DNA of 64,000 nucleotides from Falsirhodobacter sp051195255 (GTDB taxonomy: Bacteria > Pseudomonadota > Alphaproteobacteria > Rhodobacterales > Rhodobacteraceae): the NCBI RefSeq assembly GCF_051195255.1, contig NZ_JBNJLK010000004.1, positions 124,001 to 188,000 of the forward strand. Direction: 5' to 3'. Positions 50,403 to 59,921 of the stretch are shown here, piece after piece. Within the stretch, counting starts at the first letter, position 1, and every line of letters starts with the position of its first letter. Both the position numbers and the translations under genes were made by a program. The notes beneath the pieces were generated by a model that worked only from the letters and a program-made list of their open reading frames with translations, did not search any database and was not told the DNA's origin.

Positions 50403-52425
50403 GCACGCGCTGCACCGTTGCCGTCAGGTCGTTCAACGAGAAGGGCTTGGGCAGGAAGACCGAGTTCGGGAACTGCATCTGTTCGTCCGCGAAGGCTTCC
50501 TGCGCATAGCCCGACACGAAGACCACGCGGGCCGTGGGGCGCTGGCGCAACGCTTCCCGCACCCAGGTGGGACCGTCCATGCCGGGCATGACGACGTCGG
50601 TCACGAAGACGTCGACGGCCAGATGCGGATCCTCCAGCAGCTCCAGCGCCTCCTCGGCGCTGCCGGCTTCCAAGACCGTGTAGCCGCGCAGGCGCAGCGC
50701 CCGTGATGCGAAGGCCCGCACCGGCGCTTCATCCTCCACCAGCAGCACTATGCCGCCATCGGTGCTTTGCGGCTGGCGGGCAATGGCCGGTGCGGCCGGG
50801 GCAACGTCCGGCTCCTGAACCGTGACGGGGAACAGAAGATGGAAGGTGCTGCCCTTGTCCGGCGTGCTGTCCACGAAGATGTAGCCGCCCGTCTGCTTCA
50901 CGATGCCATACACGGTCGACAGGCCAAGACCCGTGCCTTCTCCGGGGCGCTTGGTGGTGAAGAACGGCTCGAAGATCTTGCCCAGATGGTCGGCGGCGAT
51001 GCCGGTGCCATGATCCACCACGCGAATCACCGAATAGTCGCCGGGGGGTACGACCGCGCGGTTGCGGTGCAACTCCTCGGTCAGGGACAGCGCCTCGGTC
51101 ACGATGCGGATGGTGCCGCGGGTGGGCATCGCGTCGCGCGCGTTCACGACGAGGTTCATGATCACCTGTTCCAGCTGACGGCGGTCGGCGCGGATATGGC
51201 CAAGGCCGTTGCCATGCTCCAGCCGCAGGGTCACCCGTTCGCCCACCAGGCGGTTCAGCAGATGAGCGAGGTCGGACAGAACCTCCTCCAGCTCCAGCGT
51301 TTCCAGCTTCTGGGTCTGCTTGCGCGAAAAGGCCAGAAGCTGCCCCACCAGACTGGCCGCGCGGTTGGCGTTCTGGTGGATCTGCATCAGGTCCGCGTAT
51401 TCCGGATCCTCATGATCGTGGCGCAGCAGCAGCAGATCGCAATGGCCCGAGATCGCGGTCAGCAGGTTGTTGAAGTCATGCGCCACGCCCCCCGCCAGCT
51501 GCCCGATGGCCTGCATCTTCTGGCTTTGGATGAACTGCGCTTCCAGAACGCGCACGGCGGTGGCATCGATCATCACGCCCAGGACCACGTCGCGTCCGCG
51601 TTCCTGCATCCGGCGCAAGGTCAGCTGCACATGCGCGTCCTGATCGCGGCGCACGCGAAGAACCTCGCCCGGTGCCACCAGCCGCCCAACGGCCACGTCC
51701 TGCAGCCACGCCGTCATGGACCGCCCCAACCCTTCAAACAGGTCGGAGATCGTGATCCGCTCCCCCAGATCGAGTCGCAGGGTTTCGCGCGCCAGCGCGT
51801 TGGCCGTCAGCACCTTTCCTTCCGGGGAAAAGATCACCAAAGGAATGGGCACCTGTTCGAAACGGATGCGCGTGGGCAGCACCAGTTCCGGCTCCGGCAG
51901 CGCCACCTCCTGCACGTCGGCCCGCTCCAGCCGCCACAGGAACAGGCCTTTTCCGCCGTCATGCACGCTCAGGCTCGACCGGACGGCACCGGCCGTCACC
52001 TCCTCCAGAACCGTTCCGTCGATGCGGGCGCGCGCCAGCATCCGCAGCGTCACGAAATCAGGTTCGGCGAACAGGCCGGGAAAGCGTGGTTTCTGCCCTT
52101 CGATCGCCCCGGCGGCGCGGGCGCTGGCATTGGCGAACCGAACATGTCCCTGCCCGTCCGTGGCAAAGCACAGGTCCGGGTCCCGCTCCAGAAGGCGGCG
52201 CAGGACGTCCCGCTGCGCCCGGTCCCGGCAGGCCTGCACGCTCCAGACCACCAGCGCGCCCACGGCCAGCGTCCAGAACGTCGCGACCACCGCCAGCCCC
52301 GCATCCACCATCGCGTCGGATTGCGACAGCCAGGTCGGCCCCAAGGCCAGAAGACCGGCGACAACAAGACCCGCCGCCCAAAGCAGCAGGGGGTTCACGT
52401 GCGAAAGGAAGGCGCTTTTCAACAT
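50395..52425 (-). CDS. cckA: hybrid sensor histidine kinase CckA
   Basis: The top of the CckA-ChpT-CtrA phosphorelay, an inner-membrane kinase/phosphatase. The 676-residue protein has two N-terminal TM helices (about 11-29 and 39-62), PAS-like sensor regions and a dimerisation domain with His near 315 in GGVAHDFNNLLTAISGHCD. A HATPase domain (NLVVNARDAM; GTGLGLSTVYGIVKQTGG) and a C-terminal receiver with Asp near 611 in VFVTDVVMPGMDG follow. In Rhodobacter capsulatus this relay governs gene-transfer-agent production and motility. A CtrA-type box precedes the gene. Confidence 0.94.
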   Translation of the reverse strand: MLKSAFLSHVNPLLLWAAGLVVAGLLALGPTWLSQSDAMVDAGLAVVATFWTLAVGALVVWSVQACRDRAQRDVLRRLLERDPDLCFATDGQGHVRFANASARAAGAIEGQKPRFPGLFAEPDFVTLRMLARARIDGTVLEEVTAGAVRSSLSVHDGGKGLFLWRLERADVQEVALPEPELVLPTRIRFEQVPIPLVIFSPEGKVLTANALARETLRLDLGERITISDLFEGLGRSMTAWLQDVAVGRLVAPGEVLRVRRDQDAHVQLTLRRMQERGRDVVLGVMIDATAVRVLEAQFIQSQKMQAIGQLAGGVAHDFNNLLTAISGHCDLLLLRHDHEDPEYADLMQIHQNANRAASLVGQLLAFSRKQTQKLETLELEEVLSDLAHLLNRLVGERVTLRLEHGNGLGHIRADRRQLEQVIMNLVVNARDAMPTRGTIRIVTEALSLTEELHRNRAVVPPGDYSVIRVVDHGTGIAADHLGKIFEPFFTTKRPGEGTGLGLSTVYGIVKQTGGYIFVDSTPDKGSTFHLLFPVTVQEPDVAPAAPAIARQPQSTDGGIVLLVEDEAPVRAFASRALRLRGYTVLEAGSAEEALELLEDPHLAVDVFVTDVVMPGMDGPTWVREALRQRPTARVVFVSGYAQEAFADEQMQFPNSVFLPKPFSLNDLTATVQRVLS

Positions 52426-52449
52426 GCCGCGATGGGTCGCAAATAAAGG

Positions 52450-52464
52450 TTAACCCCCTCTTAA
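52450..52464 (-). promoter_or_regulatory. CtrA-type binding site upstream of cckA
   Basis: On the minus strand the sequence is TTAA-GAGGGGG-TTAACC: an exact TTAA-N7-TTAA CtrA consensus with the favoured trailing C. It lies 25-39 bases upstream of the cckA ATG, and one half-site overlaps the rsmB-like stop codon. Confidence 0.6.
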
Positions 52465-53606
52465 GCCGAAGGGGCCTGAAGCAGCGCCAGATAGAAGCCG
52501 TCGCCCCCGTCCAGCGGGGTCAGGCGGCGATCCGCCGGCCGCTGCCAGCCGGGGTGGCGGGACAGGAAGGCGTCGATCTGGTCGCCGTTTTCCGCCTCCA
52601 GCAGGGAACAGGTGGCATAGGCAAGAATGCCCGCGGGCCGCAGCGTCGGCGCCACCTGATCGAGGATGTCCGCCTGAACCTGCCGCAAGGCGTCCAGCCG
52701 TTCGGGCGTCAGCAGCCATTTCCCTTCGGGGGCACGCCGCCAGCTTCCCGACCCGGAACAGGGCGCATCCACCAGAACAAGGTCATAGGTCCGCGACAGC
52801 GCCGCCTTCGTGTCGATCCGCGCGACGGACACTCCGGCCCGCGCCGCCCGTGCCGGAAGGTCCGTCATGCGTTTCGGGTCGATATCATGCGCCGACAGGT
52901 CCAGCCGGGCGCGCGCGGCCATGGCCAGCGTCTTGCCGCCCCCGCCCGCGCAGAAATCCAGCACGCGGTCGCCGTCCTTCAGCGGCAACGCCTCGATCAC
53001 CGCCTGAGAGGCGGCGTCCTGCAATTCCACCCTCCCCGTGCCATAGGCGTCGGAGTTCTGGATGCGCCGTGCGCCCTCAACCACTTCCAGCGCGGACCGG
53101 GCAAGGGGATGCGGGCGGGCCACGATCCCTTCCCCGGCCAAGGCGCGCGCCACGGCGTCGCGATCGCCCACGGCCCGCAGGAAGACCCGCGCGCGATAAC
53201 GCAGCGCCTCCATCACCGGGGCGAAATCCGGCCCGAGGGAGGATTCCAGCTGCGGCGCGATCCAGTCGGGGCAATCCAGCGCCTCCAGCCGTTCAGGGGG
53301 CCGCCCCGTTTCCACCACGGGCGCAGGGGCATGGCCTTCGCCGGTGAAGAGCGGTGCGGGATCGGCACCCGACGCCAGCACCCCGCCCAGGATAAGCCCC
53401 CGTCCCGTTTCCCCGCCGCCCAGCGCGGCAAAGCTGCGGCGGCAGCGGATCGCGTCGAAGACAAGATCACGCACCGCCGCCCGGTCGCCCGATCCGGCGA
53501 AACGGCTGCCGCGCGCCCAGTTGATCAGCGCCTTTTCGGCAGGGACGCCGGAAAGCCAGCGGTCCAGAACGGTCATGGCGGCGGAAAGGCGGGCGGCTGG
53601 GGTCAT
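52461..53606 (-). CDS. RsmB/NOP family rRNA cytosine-5 methyltransferase
   Basis: A SAM-dependent RNA m5C methyltransferase of 381 residues. VLDFCAGGGGKTLAMA (motif I), LVDAPCSGSGSWRR with the motif IV Cys and YATCSLLEAENGDQ with the motif VI catalytic Cys are intact. The N-terminal NusB-like region is short. The target, 16S C967-like or another, cannot be settled. It lies directly upstream of cckA on the same strand with 35 bases between. Confidence 0.9.
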   Translation of the reverse strand: MTPAARLSAAMTVLDRWLSGVPAEKALINWARGSRFAGSGDRAAVRDLVFDAIRCRRSFAALGGGETGRGLILGGVLASGADPAPLFTGEGHAPAPVVETGRPPERLEALDCPDWIAPQLESSLGPDFAPVMEALRYRARVFLRAVGDRDAVARALAGEGIVARPHPLARSALEVVEGARRIQNSDAYGTGRVELQDAASQAVIEALPLKDGDRVLDFCAGGGGKTLAMAARARLDLSAHDIDPKRMTDLPARAARAGVSVARIDTKAALSRTYDLVLVDAPCSGSGSWRRAPEGKWLLTPERLDALRQVQADILDQVAPTLRPAGILAYATCSLLEAENGDQIDAFLSRHPGWQRPADRRLTPLDGGDGFYLALLQAPSA

Positions 53607-53654
53607 GGCATCCTCGTTCGGCTGCGCGGCCCATAACGCAGCCCGCGCGCCATG

Positions 53655-55418
53655 TCACGCGAAGGGACCGATCAGAACCCCCGTGGCCCCGTCCCCGATT
53701 CCCAGATCCGTCACCCGTGGGCCCGGATTGCAGGCGAGCGAGGCGCCGACCAGCGCCTTGAACGTCCGCAAGGGCGGCGCCCAGTCAGCCACCTCGTCGG
53801 CGGCGGCACGCAGGCGCACCAGCGCGTGGGCCGTGCGTTCCGCCGCGGCGTCCGACAACAGGCCGCACACCGGCAGGGGCAGCACCGCCAGAACGCGGTC
53901 GCCCTTCGCCACGGCCATCCCGCCCCCGCAGTCGCGCAGCGCGTTGGCCGCCGCCGCCATGGCCACCGGATCGCGCCCGAAGACGCACAGGTTGTGGCTG
54001 TCATGGGCCACGGTGGTCGCGATCGCGCCCGTCCAGCAGCCCCAGTCGTCCAGCACGCCCAGCGAGGGCACGGCCTCCCGCAGGCCGTGACGGTGGATCA
54101 CGGCCATCATCAGCTTGTCTTCGGGCAGAACCACCGCGCCATCCCGCATCGGCAGCTCCTGCACCCGAAGTTCGGTGAAGCGGGGGCGGAAGACGGTGTT
54201 GACGGCCACGGTCCCCACCGCCTGCGTCCGCAGCACGAAATCCGACGGCACAAGCAGCGGTACCTTCACCGTGTCGGTGAAGCGCGTCTCCCCGGCCCCC
54301 CGCACACGGTCCAGCGCCACGCCGTCACGCCCCACCTCGCGGCCCGAGGCGAAGACATGCGCCATCCGGAACCGCTTCAGATCGTCGATCACGATCAGGT
54401 CGGCCCGCCGCCCCGGCGCCACGAGGCCGAGGTCCGGCCGCCCGATCCGCATGGCGGCGTTCAAAGTGGCCGCACGCAGGGCGTCCAGCGCGGGCATTCC
54501 GTATCTTACCAGCCGACGGATCACGTCCACCATGCCGCCGCGCACGATCAGGTCATCGGGGAACACGTCGTCAGTGCAGATCGTCAGGGTCTGGGGCAGA
54601 TGGGGCAGCGTCTTCAGCGCCTCCACCACCCCCGGCAGCACGTAATCGTGCGAGCCGCGCAACTCTACCGTCAGGCCGGCGCGCAGCTTGGCCAGAAGAT
54701 CCTCACCCGACGTGATCTCGTGATCGGATCCGACACCGGCGGCGGCATAGCCCTGAAGATCCGCCCCCTCCAGCCCGCGCGCGTGGCCGCAGACCAGCTT
54801 GCCCGAGGCGAGCCCCTCGCCCACGATGCCGCGCATCTTCGGGCTGCGGTCCAGCACACCGCGCATGTCCATCACCTCGGCCACGCCGCAGATCTCGGGC
54901 ATGGCCAGCATGCGGGCCATCTCCTCCGCCTCGAACACGGCGCCGCCCTGTTCCAGCCCGGGGGCCGAAGGCACGCAGGACGGGGCCAGTGGCAGCACGC
55001 GCAGCGGCAGGCCGCGGATCGCCCCCACCGCCCAGTCGATGCCGGCAAGGCCCGCGACATTCCCCACCTCGTGCGGGTCCCAGACCACGGTGGTCGTGCC
55101 CTGCGGAACCACCACCTCGGCATATCGTCGCGGCGTGGTCATGGAGCTTTCGATGTGCATGTGCGTGTCGATCAGCCCCGGCGCGATGAAGCGTCCCGTG
55201 ACGTCGATCACCTGCGCCGCATCCGCCCGCGTTCCCCCCGAATGGACCGAGGCGATGAGCGGCCCGACCAGCCCCACATCGGCCACCCGCAGTTCGGATG
55301 TGGCCATGTCGACCACCGTGCCCCCGCGCAGCAGGATGTCGAAGGGCGCACGCCCCGTGGCGGCCGCGACGGCGCGATCCCGCAGAACGGTTTCGTTCAG
55401 ATCCTGAGGTTCGTTCAT
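53655..55418 (-). CDS. ade: adenine deaminase
   Basis: An amidohydrolase converting adenine to hypoxanthine. The 587-residue protein has metal motif DTHMHIESSM near residue 79, the internal GHARGLEG and CTDDVFPDDL blocks, and the C-terminal adenine-deaminase domain with DSHNLCVFG. It is the last gene of the LacI-ABC-nucleosidase operon and overlaps the nucleoside hydrolase stop as ATGA. Confidence 0.95.
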   Translation of the reverse strand: MNEPQDLNETVLRDRAVAAATGRAPFDILLRGGTVVDMATSELRVADVGLVGPLIASVHSGGTRADAAQVIDVTGRFIAPGLIDTHMHIESSMTTPRRYAEVVVPQGTTTVVWDPHEVGNVAGLAGIDWAVGAIRGLPLRVLPLAPSCVPSAPGLEQGGAVFEAEEMARMLAMPEICGVAEVMDMRGVLDRSPKMRGIVGEGLASGKLVCGHARGLEGADLQGYAAAGVGSDHEITSGEDLLAKLRAGLTVELRGSHDYVLPGVVEALKTLPHLPQTLTICTDDVFPDDLIVRGGMVDVIRRLVRYGMPALDALRAATLNAAMRIGRPDLGLVAPGRRADLIVIDDLKRFRMAHVFASGREVGRDGVALDRVRGAGETRFTDTVKVPLLVPSDFVLRTQAVGTVAVNTVFRPRFTELRVQELPMRDGAVVLPEDKLMMAVIHRHGLREAVPSLGVLDDWGCWTGAIATTVAHDSHNLCVFGRDPVAMAAAANALRDCGGGMAVAKGDRVLAVLPLPVCGLLSDAAAERTAHALVRLRAAADEVADWAPPLRTFKALVGASLACNPGPRVTDLGIGDGATGVLIGPFA

Positions 55419-56317
55419 GCCTGCGCCGCCCGTTTCAGCCCATCATGGAACAGACCGCTTATTCGTTCCGCGTCGGCCCGCACCGCAACCCGGGCGTTGG
55501 GGGCCGCGCGGTGGGCGCGCCATTCCACGACGGTCATCCCCCGCGTGTGGGTGCCCGTCAACTCCATGTCCAGGCGGGCGGACCGGAACTCCACCACCGA
55601 CGCATCGATCAGGACGGCCGCCGCCACCGGATCGTACAGCGCCATCGGACGGCCCGCCGCGATCGCCACGTAACCTTCCAGCAGATCGGCCAGAAGCTGG
55701 CCGCGTTCGGTCGCAATGGCCCGCAGCGGGGCCACATCGGCCATCGTCAGCGTGACCTGACGGCAGACGTCCAGCCCCACCATCGCCAGATCCACCCCGG
55801 CGGCCAGCAGGACGTCCAACGCCTCCGGATCGATGGCGGCGTTGAACTCGGTCGCCGCCGTATGATTGCCGCCCGACGCGGCACCCCCCATCCACGTCAC
55901 GCGGATGCGCCCCGCCACCTCGGGATGGGCCTGCACCAGCCGCCCGATGTTCGTCAGAGGACCGAGGGCGAGGATATCCACTCCACCCGCGTTGATCCAG
56001 CAAAGCAGCGCACCGATGGCGTCATTATCATCAGCAACACCATCGGCTGGCGGCAGCTTGCGCCCCGTGCCCGGCATGCCGTCCGTCCCCAGAACGTAAT
56101 CCGCCGTCACGAGCGCCCCGTTCAGCGGGCCTTCGGCACCCGCATGGATGGGAACCGGCCAACCGAACACCTCACGCGCGGCACAGGCATTCCTTACCGC
56201 CTGATCCAGCGTGACGTTCCCCGCCACGACCGACAGCCCCGCCACGCGGTCCCACAGCATGCACCACGCCGCCAGATCGTCGAAACCCATATCCGTGTCG
56301 ATCCACAAGTCACGCAC
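55415..56317 (-). CDS. inosine-uridine preferring nucleoside hydrolase family protein
   Basis: A 300-residue N-ribohydrolase. The N-terminal Asp cluster LWIDTDMGFDDLAAW binds the catalytic calcium. The internal LALGPLTNIG motif and AIDPEALDVLL are family signatures. It releases a base from a (deoxy)nucleoside; with ade downstream, purine nucleosides are the likely substrates. It overlaps the ABC ATPase gene by 8 bases and ade by 4. Confidence 0.92.
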   Translation of the reverse strand: MRDLWIDTDMGFDDLAAWCMLWDRVAGLSVVAGNVTLDQAVRNACAAREVFGWPVPIHAGAEGPLNGALVTADYVLGTDGMPGTGRKLPPADGVADDNDAIGALLCWINAGGVDILALGPLTNIGRLVQAHPEVAGRIRVTWMGGAASGGNHTAATEFNAAIDPEALDVLLAAGVDLAMVGLDVCRQVTLTMADVAPLRAIATERGQLLADLLEGYVAIAAGRPMALYDPVAAAVLIDASVVEFRSARLDMELTGTHTRGMTVVEWRAHRAAPNARVAVRADAERISGLFHDGLKRAAQA

Positions 56318-57317
56318 GCGGCAGCCTCACGGCGCTGGCCTCGGGCAGGTCGAAGGCGATGGTTTCGCCCGCTTGGTGACGTGGGGCGGAGGCGGGCGCT
56401 TCGGCCTTGATGTCGCCCAGCGGCGTGGTCAGCAGATATTCCACCACCTGCCCCAGATAGGAGGCGCCGGCCACCGTGCCGCGATGCGGACCCTGCCCCA
56501 GCACCACGGCATGCGGACGCCAGGCCAGACCGACGGCGTCGCGCACCTCGAACCCGATGGGGGCGATGCCGGCCAGCAGGCCGTTGTGGATGACGAAGGT
56601 GTTCTCGAACCCCATGAAGCCCGCCACGAAGACGGACGCCGGACGTTCATAGATCGCGTCCGGCGTGCCCGCCTGCTCGATCCGGCCGTCGCGCATGACG
56701 ATGATGCGGTCTGCCAAGGCCAGCGCCTCGGATTGGTCGTGGGTCACGTAGATCATCGCGATCCCCAATTCACGCTGCAACCGGGACAGTTCGGACCGCA
56801 TCTCCAGCCGCAGGCGGGCGTCCAGATTGGACAGAGGTTCGTCCAGAAGCAGCAGCTTCGGTTCCACCACGATGGACCGCGCCAGCGCCACGCGCTGCTG
56901 CTGGCCGCCGGACAATTCGCGCGGCAGGCGCTGGGCCAGATGCAGAAGGCCGGTGGAGGCGAGGGCCTTGTCCACCCTTTGCGTCAGCTCCACCCGTGGG
57001 ACACGTGCAAGGCGCAGGCCGAAGGCCACGTTCTCGAACACGGTCAGGTGGGGGAACAGGGCATAGGACTGGAAGACCAGCCCGACCCCGCGCTTGTTCG
57101 GCGGCACGCGGGTGATGTCGCGCCCGTCCAGCGTGATGGTTCCCCCCAAGGGTGTCATCAGGCCGGCGATGGCGCGCATCGTGGTGGTCTTGCCGCAGCC
57201 CGACGGACCCAGAAGCGCCACCAGCTCCCCCGGCTGCATCGCGAAGTCCAAAGCCTCCACGGCCACCGTGTCGCCGTATCCCAGCGTCAAACGGTCCAGT
57301 TTCAGAAATTCAGACAT
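56310..57317 (-). CDS. ABC transporter ATP-binding protein (PotA/FbpC-like)
   Basis: The ATPase of an importer, 335 residues. Walker A GPSGCGKTT, signature LSGGQQQR, Walker B LLLDEPLSNLD, H-loop THD and a C-terminal TOBE domain (about 240-335) are present. The typical substrates of this subfamily are polyamines or iron. Here the flanking nucleoside genes suggest a purine nucleoside or nucleobase. Overlaps of 8 bases join it to the permease and nucleosidase genes. Confidence 0.92.
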   Translation of the reverse strand: MSEFLKLDRLTLGYGDTVAVEALDFAMQPGELVALLGPSGCGKTTTMRAIAGLMTPLGGTITLDGRDITRVPPNKRGVGLVFQSYALFPHLTVFENVAFGLRLARVPRVELTQRVDKALASTGLLHLAQRLPRELSGGQQQRVALARSIVVEPKLLLLDEPLSNLDARLRLEMRSELSRLQRELGIAMIYVTHDQSEALALADRIIVMRDGRIEQAGTPDAIYERPASVFVAGFMGFENTFVIHNGLLAGIAPIGFEVRDAVGLAWRPHAVVLGQGPHRGTVAGASYLGQVVEYLLTTPLGDIKAEAPASAPRHQAGETIAFDLPEASAVRLPRA

Positions 57318-58083
57318 AACGCGACAACCCCAACAATTTCTCGGCCACCATCACCACCGCCAGCGACATCAGGGCCAGAAGGCCCGACAGCGCCGCCACC
57401 GAGGGGTCGTAGTTGAATTCCATGTAGAACATCATGTCGATCGGCAAGGTCGTGACCCCCGGCCCCGACAGGAACAGCGACACCGGCACCTGGTTGAAGG
57501 ACGTGATGAACCCGATGATGAAGGCGGCCATGATGCCGGACCGGATGTTCGGCAACACCACCTTCAGGAACGCGCCCATGCGCGAGGCGCCCAGCATCAC
57601 CGCCGCCTCCTCGATGTCGGGGCGCAGGTTGACGAGGCTGGCAGACACCACGCGCACGGCATAGGGCACCAGCAGCGCCGTGTGCCCGATGAACAGCGCG
57701 ATCGTCACGCCCATGCCGGTCGGGATCACCAGATGACGCAGCAGTGCAAGGCCCACGATGATGCCCGGCACCACGATGGGTGCCGTGACGATGTTGCGGA
57801 TCACCTCCGCCCCCGGCGGGCGATAGCGTTCCAGCGCATAGGCGGCCGGTATCCCCAGAAGCAGCGCCGCCAGCGTGGCCACGATGGCCAGCGTCATCGA
57901 CAGGGCGAAGGCGTTGCGGAAACTTTCCACCTCGAACACCCGCGCCACCCAGCGCAGCGACAATCCCTGCGGCGGGAAGGACAGCGTTTCCCCCGCCGAA
58001 AGACCCGCGATGCAGATGATGACGAAGGGCCCGATCAGGAACAGCAGAACCGCCGTCAGAAGAAGGTTGCCGGAGATCCTCAT
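57310..58083 (-). CDS. ABC transporter permease (PotC-like)
   Basis: Inner-membrane permease of 257 residues with six helices and the EAA loop IEEAAVMLGASRMGAFLKVV (near 155-175). It overlaps the second permease by 4 bases (ATGA) and the ATPase by 8. It forms a heterodimer with the 58080-58904 product in this importer type. Confidence 0.9.
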   Translation of the reverse strand: MRISGNLLLTAVLLFLIGPFVIICIAGLSAGETLSFPPQGLSLRWVARVFEVESFRNAFALSMTLAIVATLAALLLGIPAAYALERYRPPGAEVIRNIVTAPIVVPGIIVGLALLRHLVIPTGMGVTIALFIGHTALLVPYAVRVVSASLVNLRPDIEEAAVMLGASRMGAFLKVVLPNIRSGIMAAFIIGFITSFNQVPVSLFLSGPGVTTLPIDMMFYMEFNYDPSVAALSGLLALMSLAVVMVAEKLLGLSRYV

Positions 58084-58904
58084 GCTTTCCTCACGCTGGC
58101 AAGCTTTTTCAACAGGATGTTGGTCAGCACCGACATCGCGATCAGGATCACCGCGATCACGGCGGCCGAGGCGTAGTCGTTCGCCACCGACACCCGCTGA
58201 TAGAGCAGCGTTTCCAGCATCAGCACCTTGGACCCCCCAAGGATGGCCGGCGTGACATAGGCGGTCAGCGACCCCACGAAGACGAGCGTGCCGCCCACGA
58301 CCAGCCCTTCCTTCGTCAAGGGCAGGATCACCTTCCAGAACACCGTCAGCCAGTTCGCGCCCAGCACCCGCGCCGCCGGCACCACGTCGCGGGGCATGTT
58401 CTCCAGCGCCGAGATCAGGGGCAGGACCATCAGCGGGAAGAACAGCTGGATCAGCCCGATGAACACCGCCGTTTCCGTAAACAGGATGCGCAAGGGGCGT
58501 TCGATGATCCCGAGGTTTTCAAGCCCCACGTTGACGAACCCCGTCCGCCCCAGGATCACCAGCCACGCATAGGTCCGCGCGACCGGAGAGATCATGAGCG
58601 GCAGGACCAGCATCGCGATCAGCCGCCCCTTCGTCTTCGGCCCCTTGTCCACGACCGCCATCGCCACGCCATAGCCGAGGATCGCCGACACCAGCGTCAC
58701 GGTCAGGCCCAGCCGGAACGTGCGCCAGAACACCTCGCGGTTCAGGGCCGACCCGAAGAAATCGAGGGTGTTCCCGAAGCCCCACCCCCCGCCGGTGCGA
58801 AACGCGCCCGACAGCAGGACAAGAACGGGAACAAGGAACCCCACGGCGACGAACAGCGTCGCGGGGGCCAGAAGCCAAAGGCCGATGCGGCGGTCCTGGA
58901 ACAT
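58080..58904 (-). CDS. ABC transporter permease (PotB-like)
   Basis: The companion permease, 274 residues with six helices. The EAA-like loop VVPAARVLGANWLTVFWKVI sits near 170-190. It starts 3 bases after the solute-binding protein gene. Without experimental data the substrate is inferred only from the operon. Confidence 0.9.
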   Translation of the reverse strand: MFQDRRIGLWLLAPATLFVAVGFLVPVLVLLSGAFRTGGGWGFGNTLDFFGSALNREVFWRTFRLGLTVTLVSAILGYGVAMAVVDKGPKTKGRLIAMLVLPLMISPVARTYAWLVILGRTGFVNVGLENLGIIERPLRILFTETAVFIGLIQLFFPLMVLPLISALENMPRDVVPAARVLGANWLTVFWKVILPLTKEGLVVGGTLVFVGSLTAYVTPAILGGSKVLMLETLLYQRVSVANDYASAAVIAVILIAMSVLTNILLKKLASVRKA

Positions 58905-58907
58905 GGC

Positions 58908-59921
58908 TTACTGCGCGACCTTGGCGTTCCACCGGGACAGCCAGTCCTCGCGGTGTTTCAGCTGCTGATCGGCGGGCAGGAAGTGGATCTGCGCGGCCAT
59001 GTCCTCGCCATAGGTCAGGGCTTCGGCGGTTTCACCTTCCACCGACACCTGCGTGTTGACGGGGCTGTCCACCAGACCGTCGGCCAGCTTCTGCTGCACC
59101 TCGGCCGACAGCCAGAAGTCGATGAACTGCTGCGCCAGTTCCGGATCCTTCGTGCCCTTGACCATCGACAGCACGTTCATGCCGCCCGTCTGGCCTTCCT
59201 TGGGCTGCGCCCATTCCACCGGCAGGCCCAGCTTGGCGATGTTGGCCCAGCCGAAACGTCCGACCACGGCCGCCAGGATCTCCTCCTGCTGCAGCAGTTG
59301 CGGGATCTGCGACCCGCGTTCGTAGAAGGTCACCACGTCGTCCTTGTGTTCGGCCACAAGGTCGATGGCGTCGGCAAAGGTCGGATCCTCTTTCCCCAAG
59401 GCCTTTTGCAGCATCATCAGCGTGATCGGGCCTTGCGTGGTGGAGATGTTCGGAAGCGCCACATAGCCCGCCAGATCGTCCGAGAAGAGGTCGAGCCAGC
59501 TGTTCACCTGAACCTCGTCCGAACGGTAGACGATCGAGGTGCCGTAGAAGGTGTAGCCCACCGCCATCGCGTCCCCCACCGGATTGCGAGCGAAGTCGTA
59601 GATGCTGGCAAGGTTCGGCAGCGCCGCCGGATCCAGCGGCGCAAGCAGGCCCTTGGACGCCGCTTCCAGCGCGTTCGCGTCGGAAAACGCGATCACGTCC
59701 ACCACGGGCGCGCCGGCATTCGCCTCCAGCTTGGCCAGACGTTCGACGCTATTGCCGGATTCCACCACCAGCTTGCAGCCGCAGCGCGCTTCGAACGGCG
59801 TGTACAACGCCTCCTGATAGGCGTCCTGGGCGATGCCATAGACGGAGATAGTCAGCGTGCGGTCCTGCGCCAGTGCAGGACCGGCCAGCGCCGTCAGGGC
59901 CAGCGCGGTGCGAAGGATCAT
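58908..59921 (-). CDS. periplasmic solute-binding protein of the purine-linked ABC importer
   Basis: A 337-residue class II-type solute-binding protein. The Sec signal ends AGPALA (cleavage near residue 18). TISVYGIAQDAYQEALYTPFEARCGCKL begins the mature fold (split at the first lobe), and GYTFYGTSIVYRSDEV lies at the hinge. An in-frame ATG at 59921 overlaps the LacI stop as ATGA. The closest families bind polyamines, thiamine or iron, so a nucleoside ligand is inference. Confidence 0.85.
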   Translation of the reverse strand: MILRTALALTALAGPALAQDRTLTISVYGIAQDAYQEALYTPFEARCGCKLVVESGNSVERLAKLEANAGAPVVDVIAFSDANALEAASKGLLAPLDPAALPNLASIYDFARNPVGDAMAVGYTFYGTSIVYRSDEVQVNSWLDLFSDDLAGYVALPNISTTQGPITLMMLQKALGKEDPTFADAIDLVAEHKDDVVTFYERGSQIPQLLQQEEILAAVVGRFGWANIAKLGLPVEWAQPKEGQTGGMNVLSMVKGTKDPELAQQFIDFWLSAEVQQKLADGLVDSPVNTQVSVEGETAEALTYGEDMAAQIHFLPADQQLKHREDWLSRWNAKVAQ

